Positions 1-11,031 of a stretch of 64,000 bases of DNA are shown here, piece after piece. Below the pieces are notes generated by a model that saw only the letters and a program-made list of their open reading frames with translations, was not told the origin of the DNA and searched no databases. Position 1 is the stretch's first letter. Each line of letters starts with the position of its first letter. The translations under genes were made by a program, and so were the position numbers. This stretch comes from Tetraselmis striata (lineage: Eukaryota > Chlorophyta > Chlorodendrophyceae > Chlorodendrales > Chlorodendraceae): contig VCJN01000275.1 of the NCBI GenBank assembly GCA_006384855.1, positions 62,001 through 126,000 on the forward strand. Reading direction: 5' to 3'.

Positions 1-1066
1 CCCGCCCGCCGCACAAGAACGCATGTGCCGACCAAGGCCGGAAGCGTGGAACCACAGGCCGCAGCGCTGGCACGCCGACATCAAATGCCGATTTGCGTCA
101 CGAACTGGACATCCGTCGGCCGGCCGGGCGGCTAGACAGGCCGGCGAGGAGGCCATGTGGGCCCGCAAGTCATTTACTCGTGGATAGGGTTGAGCACACC
201 CGACGCAATGGAGGGTCGCATGCTGGCTCGGCCCAGCACCCTGTGATGGCGGCACCGGGGCTGGCGGGGTCTCGGGAGGAGGGCTCGAGGGCAATGGGGG
301 CATCGGAGTGACGACCAAGGGCCGGTGGTGAGCCGTGGTTTAACATACTAGTCGCTGTTTAGTTAGCGACTACATCTAAGGATCGAAATATTCCGTGTGT
401 AAGCAGTAGGTGGATTATTTATTATAGCAACTATAGGCGGTCGCTAGCGCGACTGGAGCAGTACAGGTAAACCAGTACATGTACAGTACAGGTAACCTGT
501 ACTTGCAACGGACGGTACCCGGGTACCCTCGCCGTAGCAGCAGCGGGACCGTAAGGCGGCGGGGCGGTGCTCGCACCTCAATAGCGCATGCGCTACGCTA
601 CAGGGCAAGATTAGTCGCTCTGCTACTGCGCCTGCCACCGCCATGCGCTGGGCCACTTCCTCCTGCGCTGCTCCCGCTTACTGCTTCTACGAGAACCGAG
701 TCTCGTCCGGTACGTACGACGAGAAGTAGTGCTACTCTGCTGTGTCGCTACCTAAGGAAGAGCATCTTAGCAGCACATGCGCTACGCTACAGGGCAAGGT
801 TAGTCGCGCTGCTACTGCGCCTGCCACCGCCATGCGCTGGGCCACTTCCTCCTGCGCTGCTCCTGCTCACTGCTTCTAAGAGAACCGAGTCTCTTCCGGT
901 ACGTACGACGAGAATTAGTGCTACACCGCTATAAAGCTACCTAAGGCGATGACCTTATATGCCTCAGCGTCGCGACGTCTTGGTTTTCAGTGTTGTCGAG
1001 ATAACGGGAACTGGGCAGGTCTAACTCGACTGCGCCATTGTTCGCCTTCAGCAGCCACGCACGAGG
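1..1066. other. Intergenic, upstream of the NACHT-ankyrin gene
   Basis: I see no convincing gene here. It holds a 189-bp tandem duplication (listed separately) and a near-perfect inverted repeat at 484-500, where gtacaggt and acctgtac flank one base. A TATAAAG at 930-936 lies about 130 bp before the ATG at 1067. It could be a TATA box, but it falls in the second copy of the duplication and is absent from the first copy, so the promoter call is weak. Confidence 0.5.
587..946. repeat. Tandem duplication, 189-bp period, two copies
   Basis: The stretch starting catgcgctacgctacagggc at 587 recurs at 776 and stays aligned for about 170 bp, to the shared gctacctaagg at 747 and 936. The copies differ by scattered substitutions. 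The open frame at 479-934 runs through both copies and is probably not a gene. Confidence 0.85.
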
Positions 1067-4000
1067 ATGGAGGGGGCGCCGGTGTCCGGCCTCCCGCGGC
1101 GATGCAAAGAAGGAGCCGAACGCACCTTCGTGGTGAGAGAGCACAACAAGCCGTACAAGCTCAAGGCCCGAGTGGCTGGCAGCAGCGGTTGGGACGGCGC
1201 AGACTGCGAGCTGCGGCTGGTGGACGTCACCCGGCATGACGACCCCGCGGAGGAGCTGCCGGAGCAGGTGAAAGGAGACCTACGGGCGCGGGGCCACGTG
1301 ATAAGGCGGGACAGCCAGCTGGACAGGGAGTTGAAGAAGCTGCCGCTGAGCCATGCCGAGGAGGTGGAGGCGTGGCTGAGGCAGATGCTGGCGCGGCTGG
1401 GCGCCCGTGACGCGGGCTACGAGGCCAGGTACGTCGTCATCAATGAGGCGGCCAACTGGATGGACAAGAAGCTCCTGGCGCCGCTGCTGGAGGCCAACGG
1501 CCGCGATCCTGGACACAGCGGGCCGGCGGGGCACCTCCGCAGCCTGCTCTTTGATGCCAAGGTGGACGGCGAGCTGCTGCGCCCGGAGCGCATGGCGCTC
1601 TACCAGGAGTACGCCCAAGACAGAAACAACATCAAGCACAACCCTGGCTGTGAGGCCAGCACGGCAGTGGCCCTTGGATGGCTGGGCATGATCGGAAACC
1701 GCCTGCTGCACGACTGCTGCGGCACCGATGAGGCCATCCGCGAGCGGGTGCGTGCGTGCCTGGAGAGCGGGACGGCGAGCGCGGTGGAGCCGGCGGCGCC
1801 CGTGAGGATCGACCCGTGCAAACACTTTGTGGGCCGACGTTGGCTGTTCGACCACATTGGGTCTCTGCTCTCCCCGGATGCCGATACTCTGGCCCCACCG
1901 GCGGCGCTTCTGCTGGCGCCGGGAGGGTGGGGCAAGAGCGCCTTCATGGATGAGTTGTGCGTCACAGGAGGGCTACGCCTGGGCGCGCAGTACTCCGTGG
2001 TCGCCTGGCACGCCATCAAGCACGACGAGCTTAGCAGCACCTGCACCCCTGCGGCACTTGTGCAGCACCTCGCCAGCGTGCTAGAGGACCGCCTCGTGCC
2101 TTACGCGAAGCTCCGCAGCCGTCAAGACATCCGGGACCTTTTCGACGAGAAGCAGCTAGGCAACGACGGCGGCTGGACATCCCTCCTCAAGGGCGTGCTG
2201 GCTCCGCTGGCAGATCTCAAGTTGGAGGGAGAGGCCCTGGAGAGAGCTCTGGGCGGCCAGGGGCGGTGTGTCGGCGTCATCGTTGTGGACGGCCTGGATG
2301 AGGCTGTGGCGTCTCACTACAGAAGCAGTGGCGTCTTGCAGCTTGTGGCCAAGATGGGGCTGTACCTTCAGGGTGACCACATTCCCTGGCTGCGGCTGGT
2401 GTGCTCCTCCCGGCCCGGCATAAACTCTGTGGAGCGCTACATCAGCCCAGGCGTGTTCCACTTCTATGAGATCAAAACCATCATGTCCGAGGACTCAGCA
2501 AAGCAGGACCTCGTGGACTACGTGGAGGAGGAGTGCAGCTCGCCATCCTTCCCAGCCGGCAGGCTCGACACCGATGAGAGGGCAGCGCTGGTGGAGCGCG
2601 CGGCGTACAGCTTCCAGTGGCTGCGCCATGCTCTGCTACACATCAAGCGACAGCGCAGCTGGGAGGCCGGCGGCGTTGCGACACTGCCTGCAGGGGGAGT
2701 GGGAGGAATCCCCAACATGTACCTGGCAAGATTTGAGTCCGAGTTTCCTCGTGCCGACGACTGCTTTGCTTCCTTGAGGCCCACCTTTGAGGTCATTCTC
2801 GCAGCCATGCGCCCGCTGACCGTCTCCACCCTTCACCAGGTGGTGAGGCTCAGCAGAGAGACCTCACTGGTGGAGGACAGCCCCGACGGGTTCCGTGCCG
2901 AGGTGCTGGACAAAATCACCGGCTTTCTGTCACTAAGCGGCCCAGCCGACAATCCAGTGGTGGCCATCCAGCACGAGTCGCTCGCGAGCTGGCTGCAGGG
3001 AGACACCTTGCGGCGCTCTGCGGGAGGCTATGGCTGCCGTAAGGCAAACGGGCACACCCTGCTTGGGGCCTGGATGCTATGCGGGATGGAGGCCACCCCA
3101 GAGGTTGTCGCCGGGGACAAGGAGACGCTTGACCTCTCCCGCACAGTGACTCCGTGGTACTGTCCCGGGGATGACTACATCAGCCATGACCCAGTCCAGC
3201 GCCTTCACGAAACCTTCGTCCACCTCGTGGGCAGCCACATCCATGGTGGCAGCCCGGCTAGGATACAAAGTTTGTTTTCGGTCCCTGGGCGGAATGTGGC
3301 GCTGAATACGACCGGTGAGATGGGTGTGACAGCCCTGCACTTTGCAGCTCTGTTGGGCCATGTAGAGGTGGTGGAGCTGCTGCTGCGGGGCGTGGAGGGC
3401 GGCCCTGCGGCAGACATCTCCTGCACAGACATGCTTGGCAAGACAGCCCTGCACTTTGCAGCTCTGTTGGGCCATGTAGAGGTGGTGGAGCTGCTGCTGC
3501 GGGGCGTGGAGGGCGGCCCTGCGGCAGACATCTCCTGCACAGACAAGAATAGCATGACAGCCCTGCACTTCGCAGCTCAGGGCTGCCATGCGGAGGTGGT
3601 GGAGCTGCTGCTGCGGGGCGTGGAGGGCGGCCCTGCGGCAGACATCTCATGCACAGACGAGGACGGCATGACAGCCCTGCACTGGGCAGCTCGTAAGGGC
3701 CATGCGCAGATGGTGGAGCTGCTGCTGCGGGGCGTGGAGGGCGGCCCTGCGGCAGACATCTCCTGCGCAGACAAGAATGGCATGACAGCCCTGCTGTGGG
3801 GGCCCCCCTCGGCCATGCGGAGGTGGTGGAGCAGCTGCTGCGGGGCGTGGAGGGCGGCACTGCGGCAGACATCTCCTGCGCAGACGAGGATGGCATGACA
3901 GCCCTGCACTGGGCTGCTCAGGGCGGCCATGTGGCGGTGGCGAAGCTGCTGCTACGGGGCGTGGCGGGCGGCCCTGTGGCAGACATCTCCTGCAAAGACA

Positions 4001-5904
4001 AGGATGGCATGGCTGCTCTGCACGTGGCAGCCCTGATCGGCCATGCGGGGGTGGTGGAGCTGCTGCTGCGGGGCGTGGAGGGCAGCCCTGCGGCAGACAT
4101 CTCCTGCCCAGAGAATAATGGCAGGACAGCTCTGCACTGCGCAGCTCGTAAGGGCCATGCGGAGGTGGTGGAGCTGCTGCTGCGGGGCGGGGAGGGCGGC
4201 CCTGTGGCGGACATCTCCTGCAAGGACAGGGATGGCAGGACAGCCCTGCACTGCGCAGCTCAGAGGGGTCATGCGGCGGTGGTGGCACTGCTGCTGCGCG
4301 GCGTGGAGGGCGGCCCTGCGGCAGAAATCTCTTGCGTAGACAAGTATGGCAAGACAGCCCTGCACCAAGCAGCTTCTGAAGGCCATGCGGCGGTGGTGGC
4401 GCTGCTGCTGCGGGGCGTGGAGGGCGGCCCTGCGGCAGACATCTCCTGCACAGACAAGAATAGCATGACAGCCCTGCACCACGCAGCTCAGTGGGACCAT
4501 ATGAAGGTGGTGGAGCTGCTGCTGCGGGGCGCGGAGGGCGGCCCTGCGGCAGACATCTCTCGCGCCACCAATCAGGGCATGCCAGCTCTGCACTGCGCAG
4601 CCCTGAACAGCCATGCGGAGGTGGTGGAGCAGCTGCTGCGGGGCGGGGAGGGCGGCCCTGTGGCGGACATCTCCTGCAAGGACAGGGATGGCAGGACAGC
4701 CCTGCACTGCGCAGCTCAGAGGGGTCATGCGGCGGTGGTGGCACTGCTGCTGCGCGGCGTGGAGGGCGGCCCTGCGGCAGACATCTCCTGTGCAGACAAG
4801 AATGGCATGACAGCCCTGCACCAAGCTGCTTTTGGAGACCATGCGGCGGTGGTGGCACTGCTGCTGCGGGGCGGGGAGGGCGGCCCTGTGGCGGACATCT
4901 CCTGCAAGGACAGGGATGGCAGGACAGCCCTGCACTGCGCAGCTCAGAGGGGTCATGCGGCGGTGGTGGCACTGCTGCTGCGGGGCGTGGAGGGCGGCCC
5001 TGCGGCAGACATCTCCTGCGCAGACGAGGATGGCAAGACAGCCCTGCACTGGGCTGCTCAGGGCGGCCATGCGGCGGTGGCGAAGCTGCTGCTACGGGGC
5101 GTGGCGGGGGGCCCTGTGGCAGACATCTCCTGCAAAGACAAGGATGGCATGGCTGCTCTGCACGTGGCAGCCCTGATCGGCCATGCGGAGGTGGTGGAGC
5201 AGCTGCTGCGGGGCGTGGAGGGCGGCCCTGCGGCAGATATCACCTGCCAGGACAAGGAGGGCAGGACAGCCCTGCACTGGGCAGCTCTGAGGGGCCATGC
5301 GGCGGTGGTGGAGCTGCTGCTGCGGGGCGTGGCGGGCGGCCCTGCGGCAGACATTTCCCTCCCAGACAAGAGGGGCATGACAGCCCTGCACCACGCAGCT
5401 CAGTGGGACCATATGAAGGTGGTGGAGCTGCTGCTGCGGGGCGTGGAGGGCGGCCCTGCGGCAGACATCTCCTCCACGGCAAAGAATGGCTGGACAGCCC
5501 TGCACTGCGCAGCTCAGAGGGGTCATGCGGGGGTGGTGGAGCTGCTGCTGCGGGGCGCGGAGGGCGGCCCTGAGGCAGACATATCGTGCCAGGACCACAA
5601 TGGCATGACAGCCCTGCAGCTTGCTGAAACAGGGCAGCACCAGGCAGCGTCTCTTCTTCTCTCACAGCACCGGGCAGGGTTAGCTGGCAGCGCTGACAAC
5701 GGGGTGGTGACTCCATTCCCAATTGTCGTCGATGGCGCCGCCACCAGAACGGACAGCAGAGTCAACGACAGCGCCACCTGGTGGGATGGCTCCGCTCTGG
5801 CGCCCACCTCGCCCGGTGGATGGATGCTTGTGGCGAGCCTTGCCGGTGTCGGGCTGTTGGCCGTAGCGTGGCTTGCCGTCCAGCAACCTCGCAGCAGAAG
5901 GTGA
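1067..5904 (+). CDS. NACHT-type NTPase with ~21 ankyrin repeats and C-terminal membrane anchor (one frameshift)
   Basis: This is a STAND-class NTPase of NLR-like layout. Residues 1-250 are an unrecognised N-terminal domain. The NACHT core shows Walker A (APGGWGKS, about 284-291), Walker B with the typical DGLDE (about 408-412) and a sensor-like CSSRP (about 446-450). Ankyrin repeats start at about residue 751, each 38 residues (114 bp) rather than 33, with an added VEGGPAADISC segment. About 21 repeats of core TALHxAAxxGHAxVVxLLL follow. The C-terminus has one hydrophobic helix (about WMLVASLAGVGLLAVAWLAV) followed by a short basic tail, suggesting a tail anchor. The frame changes near 3797: the first frame ends at 3898 and repeats continue in the other frame from 3796. 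Against a normal repeat, one base is missing in the G-run, so this is either a real frameshift allele or a sequencing error. If joined, the protein is about 1612 residues. STAND proteins usually act as ligand-triggered switches; the ligand here is unknown. Confidence 0.85.
3326..5670 (+). repeat. Coding 114-bp ankyrin minisatellite, ~21 units
   Basis: Units of 114 bp repeat head to tail through the ankyrin part of the NACHT gene. Most divergence falls in the few codons around TALHxAAxxxH, while the LLLRGVEGGPAADISC segment is almost constant. Whole two-unit blocks recur: RDGRTALHCAAQRGHAAVV appears three times, and an identical-looking MAALHVAALIGHA unit appears at about 4010 and 5150. This points to recent unequal exchange or conversion. 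Confidence 0.9.
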
Positions 5905-8224
5905 CGCTGCCAGGTCCATCACTAGCATGAGCCAGGATTAGCAGCAGTACATTCATGGTTATTGTTTGTTTTTGATTGTGTAGTTTAGGCCGAGCTGCAG
6001 TTGGAGGTGGAGAGTTGCCGATTAGAGCAAGCAGTCCGCAGGGCAGATGGCAACAAAATTAAGGCAATTGACCGTTTGCCGCCGGAGTTCCAGGCATTTA
6101 TGAAACAGTTCCGACAATATGCAGACCGAAATGAGAAATCCCAGCGGACCGCCGCCGATTCAACCGGGGTAAAAGGGCGCTCGCTACAAAGCGGGGACAA
6201 GGCTCACAGAGTACTATGGCGCTATATGCACGGGACTCTGTAGCGCGCATTTGTGAAAGCCCTAACGTAATAATTTTTTTTTATATGCACGGGACTTCAT
6301 ATCGCATATGATGCAAAAGACTGCAACGCACGTGCCTCAATAGCGACTAGGGGCTCTGATCTTGCCTTTTTACGATCTCCGGAGGTCTGACTGGGTTGTT
6401 GCAATCTAGTCAGTGCCAGTACGCAACACAGGAAGAAGGGAAACCTATTCTTCCTTATATACAATTAGAGCCAGTTGCGGATCTCCAAGCAAGCGCTCGG
6501 CGTTTGTGCAGCCTCATCGGTCGCCCTCACGTTAGATCGACCCCCCAAATTGTCGCTTCATCAGCTTCAACGCCGCCACACTTCACCACATTTGCAAAAG
6601 GGGCAAGGCAGAGGTAGGGCAGGGGGCGTGGGTGGGGGACCCACCGACCTGCCCCGTCCTTCCCTAGAGTAGGACAAACAGCGGTAGGGACGACGTCCGG
6701 ACGAACGGGCAGTGTTTCAACGTGAACAAGTCGCCACATGCGGCTGCGTCATCACGCTGCGGCCGCCTTTTGCCCTCTCCGGCCGCCTTTTGCCCTCTCC
6801 GAACTGCGGGTGTGTCATCGTGCGAAGCCATGGTGAACACGGGCTTTCCGCGCTTTGGCAGCATATGGGTAGCGGATGGAGTCGCAGCTGGTGCAGTGCT
6901 GGCATGCATGCAGGCGCTTGAGAGACGCATTAAGGCGCCCTGCGCACCCGCAGAACTCAGCCAGGCGACACCAGTCCCAGTAATAGACAAGCCTCCAAGG
7001 CGTCAGGGGGTGAACCAGTGTGACTTGCAATCCGGGCATGAGGAGCAGCGACGCGATTGCCTTCCGGGAGCCCTTCACCAGAAACCGGGGCACCCCCAGG
7101 GGAAGGGGAAATGGGAGCTGGGTGGGTGGGGGTAACGTGAGCTGGGGTACGGCCAAGAGCGGGGCAGGAGGTGGGTAGGTTGCGAATGGAGGGGGGGGGG
7201 GTCTATGAATAGGGTAGCTGAGAGCGACAACCTCGGGCTGCCTGTCGCTGCCCATGACGGCAATGGTCTTGTGCTATCAGGAAAATTATAATGCCTCAAC
7301 TCTGAAGCCCTCGCAGCCGGTTGCATTGGCGTAGTACCACCACAGGATGCGGGAGAGGGTTAAAAGCCAACAGGCTTGGCCCAGCGAGTACTATTCATAT
7401 TTGAATGCAAGGAGTTAAGAGAACGGGTAGCATGATGGCGGTGATGACGGGTGGTGGCGGAGAAGCATTCGGGGAAGCCAGTGGGGCTCAAGCATGGGGC
7501 GAGTCTCTCGCGGACGAGAGCAGCGCCACAGCGGAGAGCATGGCGTTCCGGTCAAGTCCATCGCGCTTCTTCCTCACCAACCGGAAGCAACCACAGGGCG
7601 CCCGGTGCCATGTGCCCCGAAGCACCACAGCACGGAGGCCATGCCCAAACCTGTCGGGGCTGTGTCCTGCAGCTAACACCCGTCGACGCCCTCATGCCGC
7701 ACTTGCGTTCTGAAGTTGACGCATGGGATCGGCCCGTGCGCTGACCCTGCCATGGCGCCATCCGAACCTGTAACGTGGCTTTCGGCAATGTTGCAGGTGC
7801 CATGTGCGCATACGCCTTGTTACTCTTTCGGAGAAGCGCGCCTCCTGGGGCTGGAGCCTGGGGAGCATGTGTTCGCCTTCTTCCTGGCACTTGTGCCGGA
7901 TCTAATGAAATCCGACCCAGCCATCCCATTCATTCTCCGCTTCCAGGGCCGGGTGAGCCCGCAGAAACCCATCCCAGCGCCCAGGCACCGCCCCGCTATC
8001 CCTTTGTCACAGGGGCGGCGGCTCTGCGGTCGGCCGGTGGCGCGTCGGACCTCCCGCAGCGATGGGACGCAGCAGCGCCTTTCTCCCGCAGGGCAGGGGG
8101 GACCACCGACCCGCCGCCATCAGAGCGCGCTACAATATGTATCGTTACAGCGGGTCCCCCGCGGGGGGGGGGGGGGGGGGCGCTTGGGCTTTAGGGGGAG
8201 GAAGGGGGGGGGGGGGGGGGGGGG
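5905..8224. other. Intergenic, with small unassigned ORFs
   Basis: No gene is recognised. An open frame at 6001-6243 (+, IKAIDRLPPEFQAFMKQF...) reads like coding sequence but is short and isolated; it could be a gene or transposon fragment. The 14-mer atatgcacgggact occurs at about 6224 and 6281. A 20-bp unit (gccgccttttgccctctcc) is doubled at about 6760-6799. G-runs occur at about 7190-7201, 8164-8180 and 8207-8224; the last two directly follow the 3' end of the minus-strand kinase gene. Confidence 0.4.
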
Positions 8225-10125
8225 CTAGAGCGAGTGGTTCAGGTCGCGCGCCTCCTCGGCGGCGCGGAAGGCGTTGGGGATGTGCGCGACAAAGGGGTGC
8301 TGCAGCAGCTCCGACGCGGTGGGGCGCTGCGCGGGGTCGACGCGGAAGCAGAGGCCGAGAAAGTCGCGCGCGACGGCGGAGACGCAGTCCGGGATGGGCG
8401 GCCCCGTGGTGGTCTTGGCGATCTGGAACATGGCGGACCAGTGGCTGTCGCCCAGCTCCGGCCAGGGGTGCTTGCCCGTGAGCATCTCGATGACGGTGCA
8501 GCCGACGGACCAGATGTCCGCGCGGCGGCCGTACCCCGTGCCCTTGATCACCTCGGGCGCCATCCAGAACACACTGCCGCGGATGGACTTCATGCCGTCG
8601 GTGATGGTGGCCTCGTGGTACGCCTTGCTGGCGCCAAAGTCCGCCAGCTTGACGCGCCCGTCGCGCGTGACCAGCACGTTGCCGCCCTTGAGGTCGCGGT
8701 GGATCACCTGCGGAGGGGCCGGGGGGGGGGGGGGGGGGGGTGGGGGAGGCGTGAGCGCAGGCAGGATGGCGGGACGATGGGCAGCCTCTCGGGCAGCAGG
8801 AAGAAACGTAAATAAGTTTCGCTGGACCGGAATAAGCTCATTGCTTTTTTTATTGTGTTCCAGGATAATGCCTCGCATCGTGCAGAGAGGGAGGGGGAAA
8901 CAAGAGAGAGGGGGGATGAGGACTTTGACAGGGATATGCCTGCTGAATGATAAGTATAAGAATGCATCCGCCCTTAGCCACAGTCTTCAGCTATCATGTG
9001 CGGATGCCAGGTACAGACCCAACAACACCGGTTGCCGCGCTCGTATCCGCCGAGAAGACGGTGCGTGACCAGGCATGGGCCGCACTGCGCAGGTAAACAG
9101 GAGAACGCCCCGACCTACGCGAGCAGAGGTGCAATCCTAAAACCCTGGCATGTGCCAGTGTACAACGGGACGCCGACATGTGCGTACGCCATTGCGTTGC
9201 CTATCTACCACTCCAGGCTTTGCGGTGGAGTACATCCAGCTACACCGCAAGACAGCTGCAGTATTCAAGTAGCGCAACAAGGGAGGAATCTGAGAGAACT
9301 CCTCCATGCGGCTTTGATCTAGATCCCTGCATAATACACTACCCCCCCCCCCCCCCCCAACACACACACACACGCACACACACACACACGCACGCCGGCA
9401 GCCCTGATTGGCCCCATGCAGACCGGCAGACTGAGTTTTGGTTTCAAGCTCGTATGATGGTTTGGCGCGAACGCTCACGGCAACGCAGAGGGACGCCATG
9501 GCAGGGGCCGGCGCACTATTGTTCCCCTGGACACCAGGCATCGCATGGGGTTGCGCGGTCGTAAAGAAAGGACAGTGCCGCGAAAGGACAGTGGCGGCGG
9601 CGCTGAGCGTGCCGGCGAGCGCACCTTGCAGCCGTGGAGGTACTCCAGGCCGAGGAGGAGCTGGCGCGTGAAGTTGCGGGTGAGGTCCTCCGTGAAGGCG
9701 GAGAAGCGCTCCAGCATCTGCGCGATGGAGCCGCCGGGCACGTACTCCAGGAACATGTACATCGTGTTGGTCTTGTAGTCCATGTGCGCCGCGATGTAGC
9801 CCACGATGTGGCGGTGCTGGAAGCGGCGGTACAGCGACAGCTCGTGCTCCAGGCTCTGCAGGTGCGCGCGCTGCTCGTCGGGGTTGAGCCCGTTGCCCAC
9901 CTCCAGCGGCAGCACCTTCACCGCCATCAGCTCCCCGCTCAGCTGGTTGAGCCCCGCGTACACGCGCCCGTACGCACCCTCGCCCAGCAGCTCGCCGCGC
10001 GTCCACGCGATGTCGCCCGTGATGACCTCCACGCTCTGGTAGAACATCTGCGCCGCCTGGTGCTGTAGCGCCGCCGAGTTGACGCCCAGGCCGGACGCCA
10101 CCCGGTTGGCCGTCTCGCGCGCCAT
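8225..10125 (-). CDS. MAP3K-like (MEKK/ANP-type) Ser/Thr protein kinase, two exons
   Basis: The gene has two coding exons, 10125-9625 and 8707-8225, on the minus strand. The 917-bp intron has donor GCAAG|GTGCGC and acceptor CCGCAG|GTGATC and is in phase 0. The product is 327 residues and almost entirely kinase domain. It shows a Gly-rich loop LGEGAYGRVY (47-56), the ATP lysine in MAVKVL (K70), a probable alpha-C Glu at E95, catalytic HRDLKGGNV (D172, K174, N177), DFG at 190-192, and SVFWMAPEVI before the C-lobe. GxxxWMAPE and HRDLKGxN are typical of plant and algal MAP3Ks, which phosphorylate MAP2Ks. There are no long flanking regulatory domains, so it is shorter than most plant MAP3Ks. The ATG at 10125 is the first good start, but an upstream non-coding or coding exon cannot be excluded. 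The intron holds a C-run beside the acceptor and a G-run plus GT repeat inside. Confidence 0.9.
9343..9391. repeat. Poly-C tract followed by AC microsatellite in kinase intron
   Basis: A run of about 17 C is followed directly by an imperfect (AC)n repeat on the plus strand. On the sense strand of the kinase gene this is (GT)n followed by poly-G, well away from both splice sites. Confidence 0.85.
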
Positions 10126-11031
10126 CGGGCTGCCGACCCCCCTGCGCCGTTGTGAAGTCGGCCGAGCAGGCGGTCAGCGCGCCCGGCCCCAAGCAAGCGC
10201 CGTCCTCAAATAGAGCCGATTTGTATCTGTTTATCTATACGGCGATATACTTTGATTTGTGCCTAACAACAAGACTTCTATCATGTTTGCCACGGTGGTA
10301 ATAGCCGATGCCAGGGGTCTTGCAGGCAGGTGACCTAGCAGGTTCACACAAGCTAGCTCTGATTCTCATGGACTGCCTGAAAACACCATCCCAATTGGCC
10401 TACAATCAACCTGATGTTAGCATTCATAGGCGTTGAGATGGCATTGTTGCATGATGAATAGAGTATCTGTGAGCTCACTTTGCCGCCACCAAGTAATTAC
10501 ATATATAATATTTCCATACACTTTGCCACCAACTACTGTATATGTATATATTTATATCAAATTATATCTAGATATGTATATGTATATATGTGTTCACATA
10601 TATATATATATGTGTATATCTATGAATGTATAATCACGTCCATACATATATGCATATATATCTACATATATGTACACATATTGTGTACATATATGTACAT
10701 AAGAAAATGAATAAACAAATAAATAAAATTATTTATTTATGTAGATATATGCACACAGTAAATGTACATAGATATATACGCATATGTAAATATGTGTATA
10801 TGTACATATATATCACATATATACACATGTACACAGTTTGTGATTCAACACTTGAAGCGCCATTCTGAAGCGGGTTAGTGTAGCTTTTATGCGTAGCACC
10901 TGCCAATTACATGTGCCCTTCTATAACTTATAGGAAATGTGCAGTGGCGCCATGTGAGAGGGCAAACGGGCAGCGTTGCCGGGAGGATGGAGGGATGCGG
11001 CGGAGAGGGGGCCGGCTGGCTGGCTGGCTGC
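10126..11031. other. Intergenic with AT-rich TATG/TATA low-complexity block
   Basis: From about 10490 to 10850 the sequence is almost only A and T with tata, tatg and acat motifs (degenerate TATATG/TACATA repeats), against a very GC-rich background. The open frames in it are low-complexity Tyr/Ile strings and not credible proteins. The rest shows no gene. The 3' end of the neighbouring ankyrin gene may extend into 10.94-11.03 kb. Confidence 0.7.

Noticed and set aside
3647-4972. Long minus-strand frame opposite the ankyrin repeats (441 codons, Pro/Ala/Arg-rich)
   Set aside because: It is the mirror of the 114-bp repeat; its regularity follows from the repeat being a multiple of three. The plus strand has the real ankyrin consensus.
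10433-10868. Open frames rich in Tyr/Ile/His in the AT block
   Set aside because: They are translations of TATATG/TACATA low-complexity DNA.
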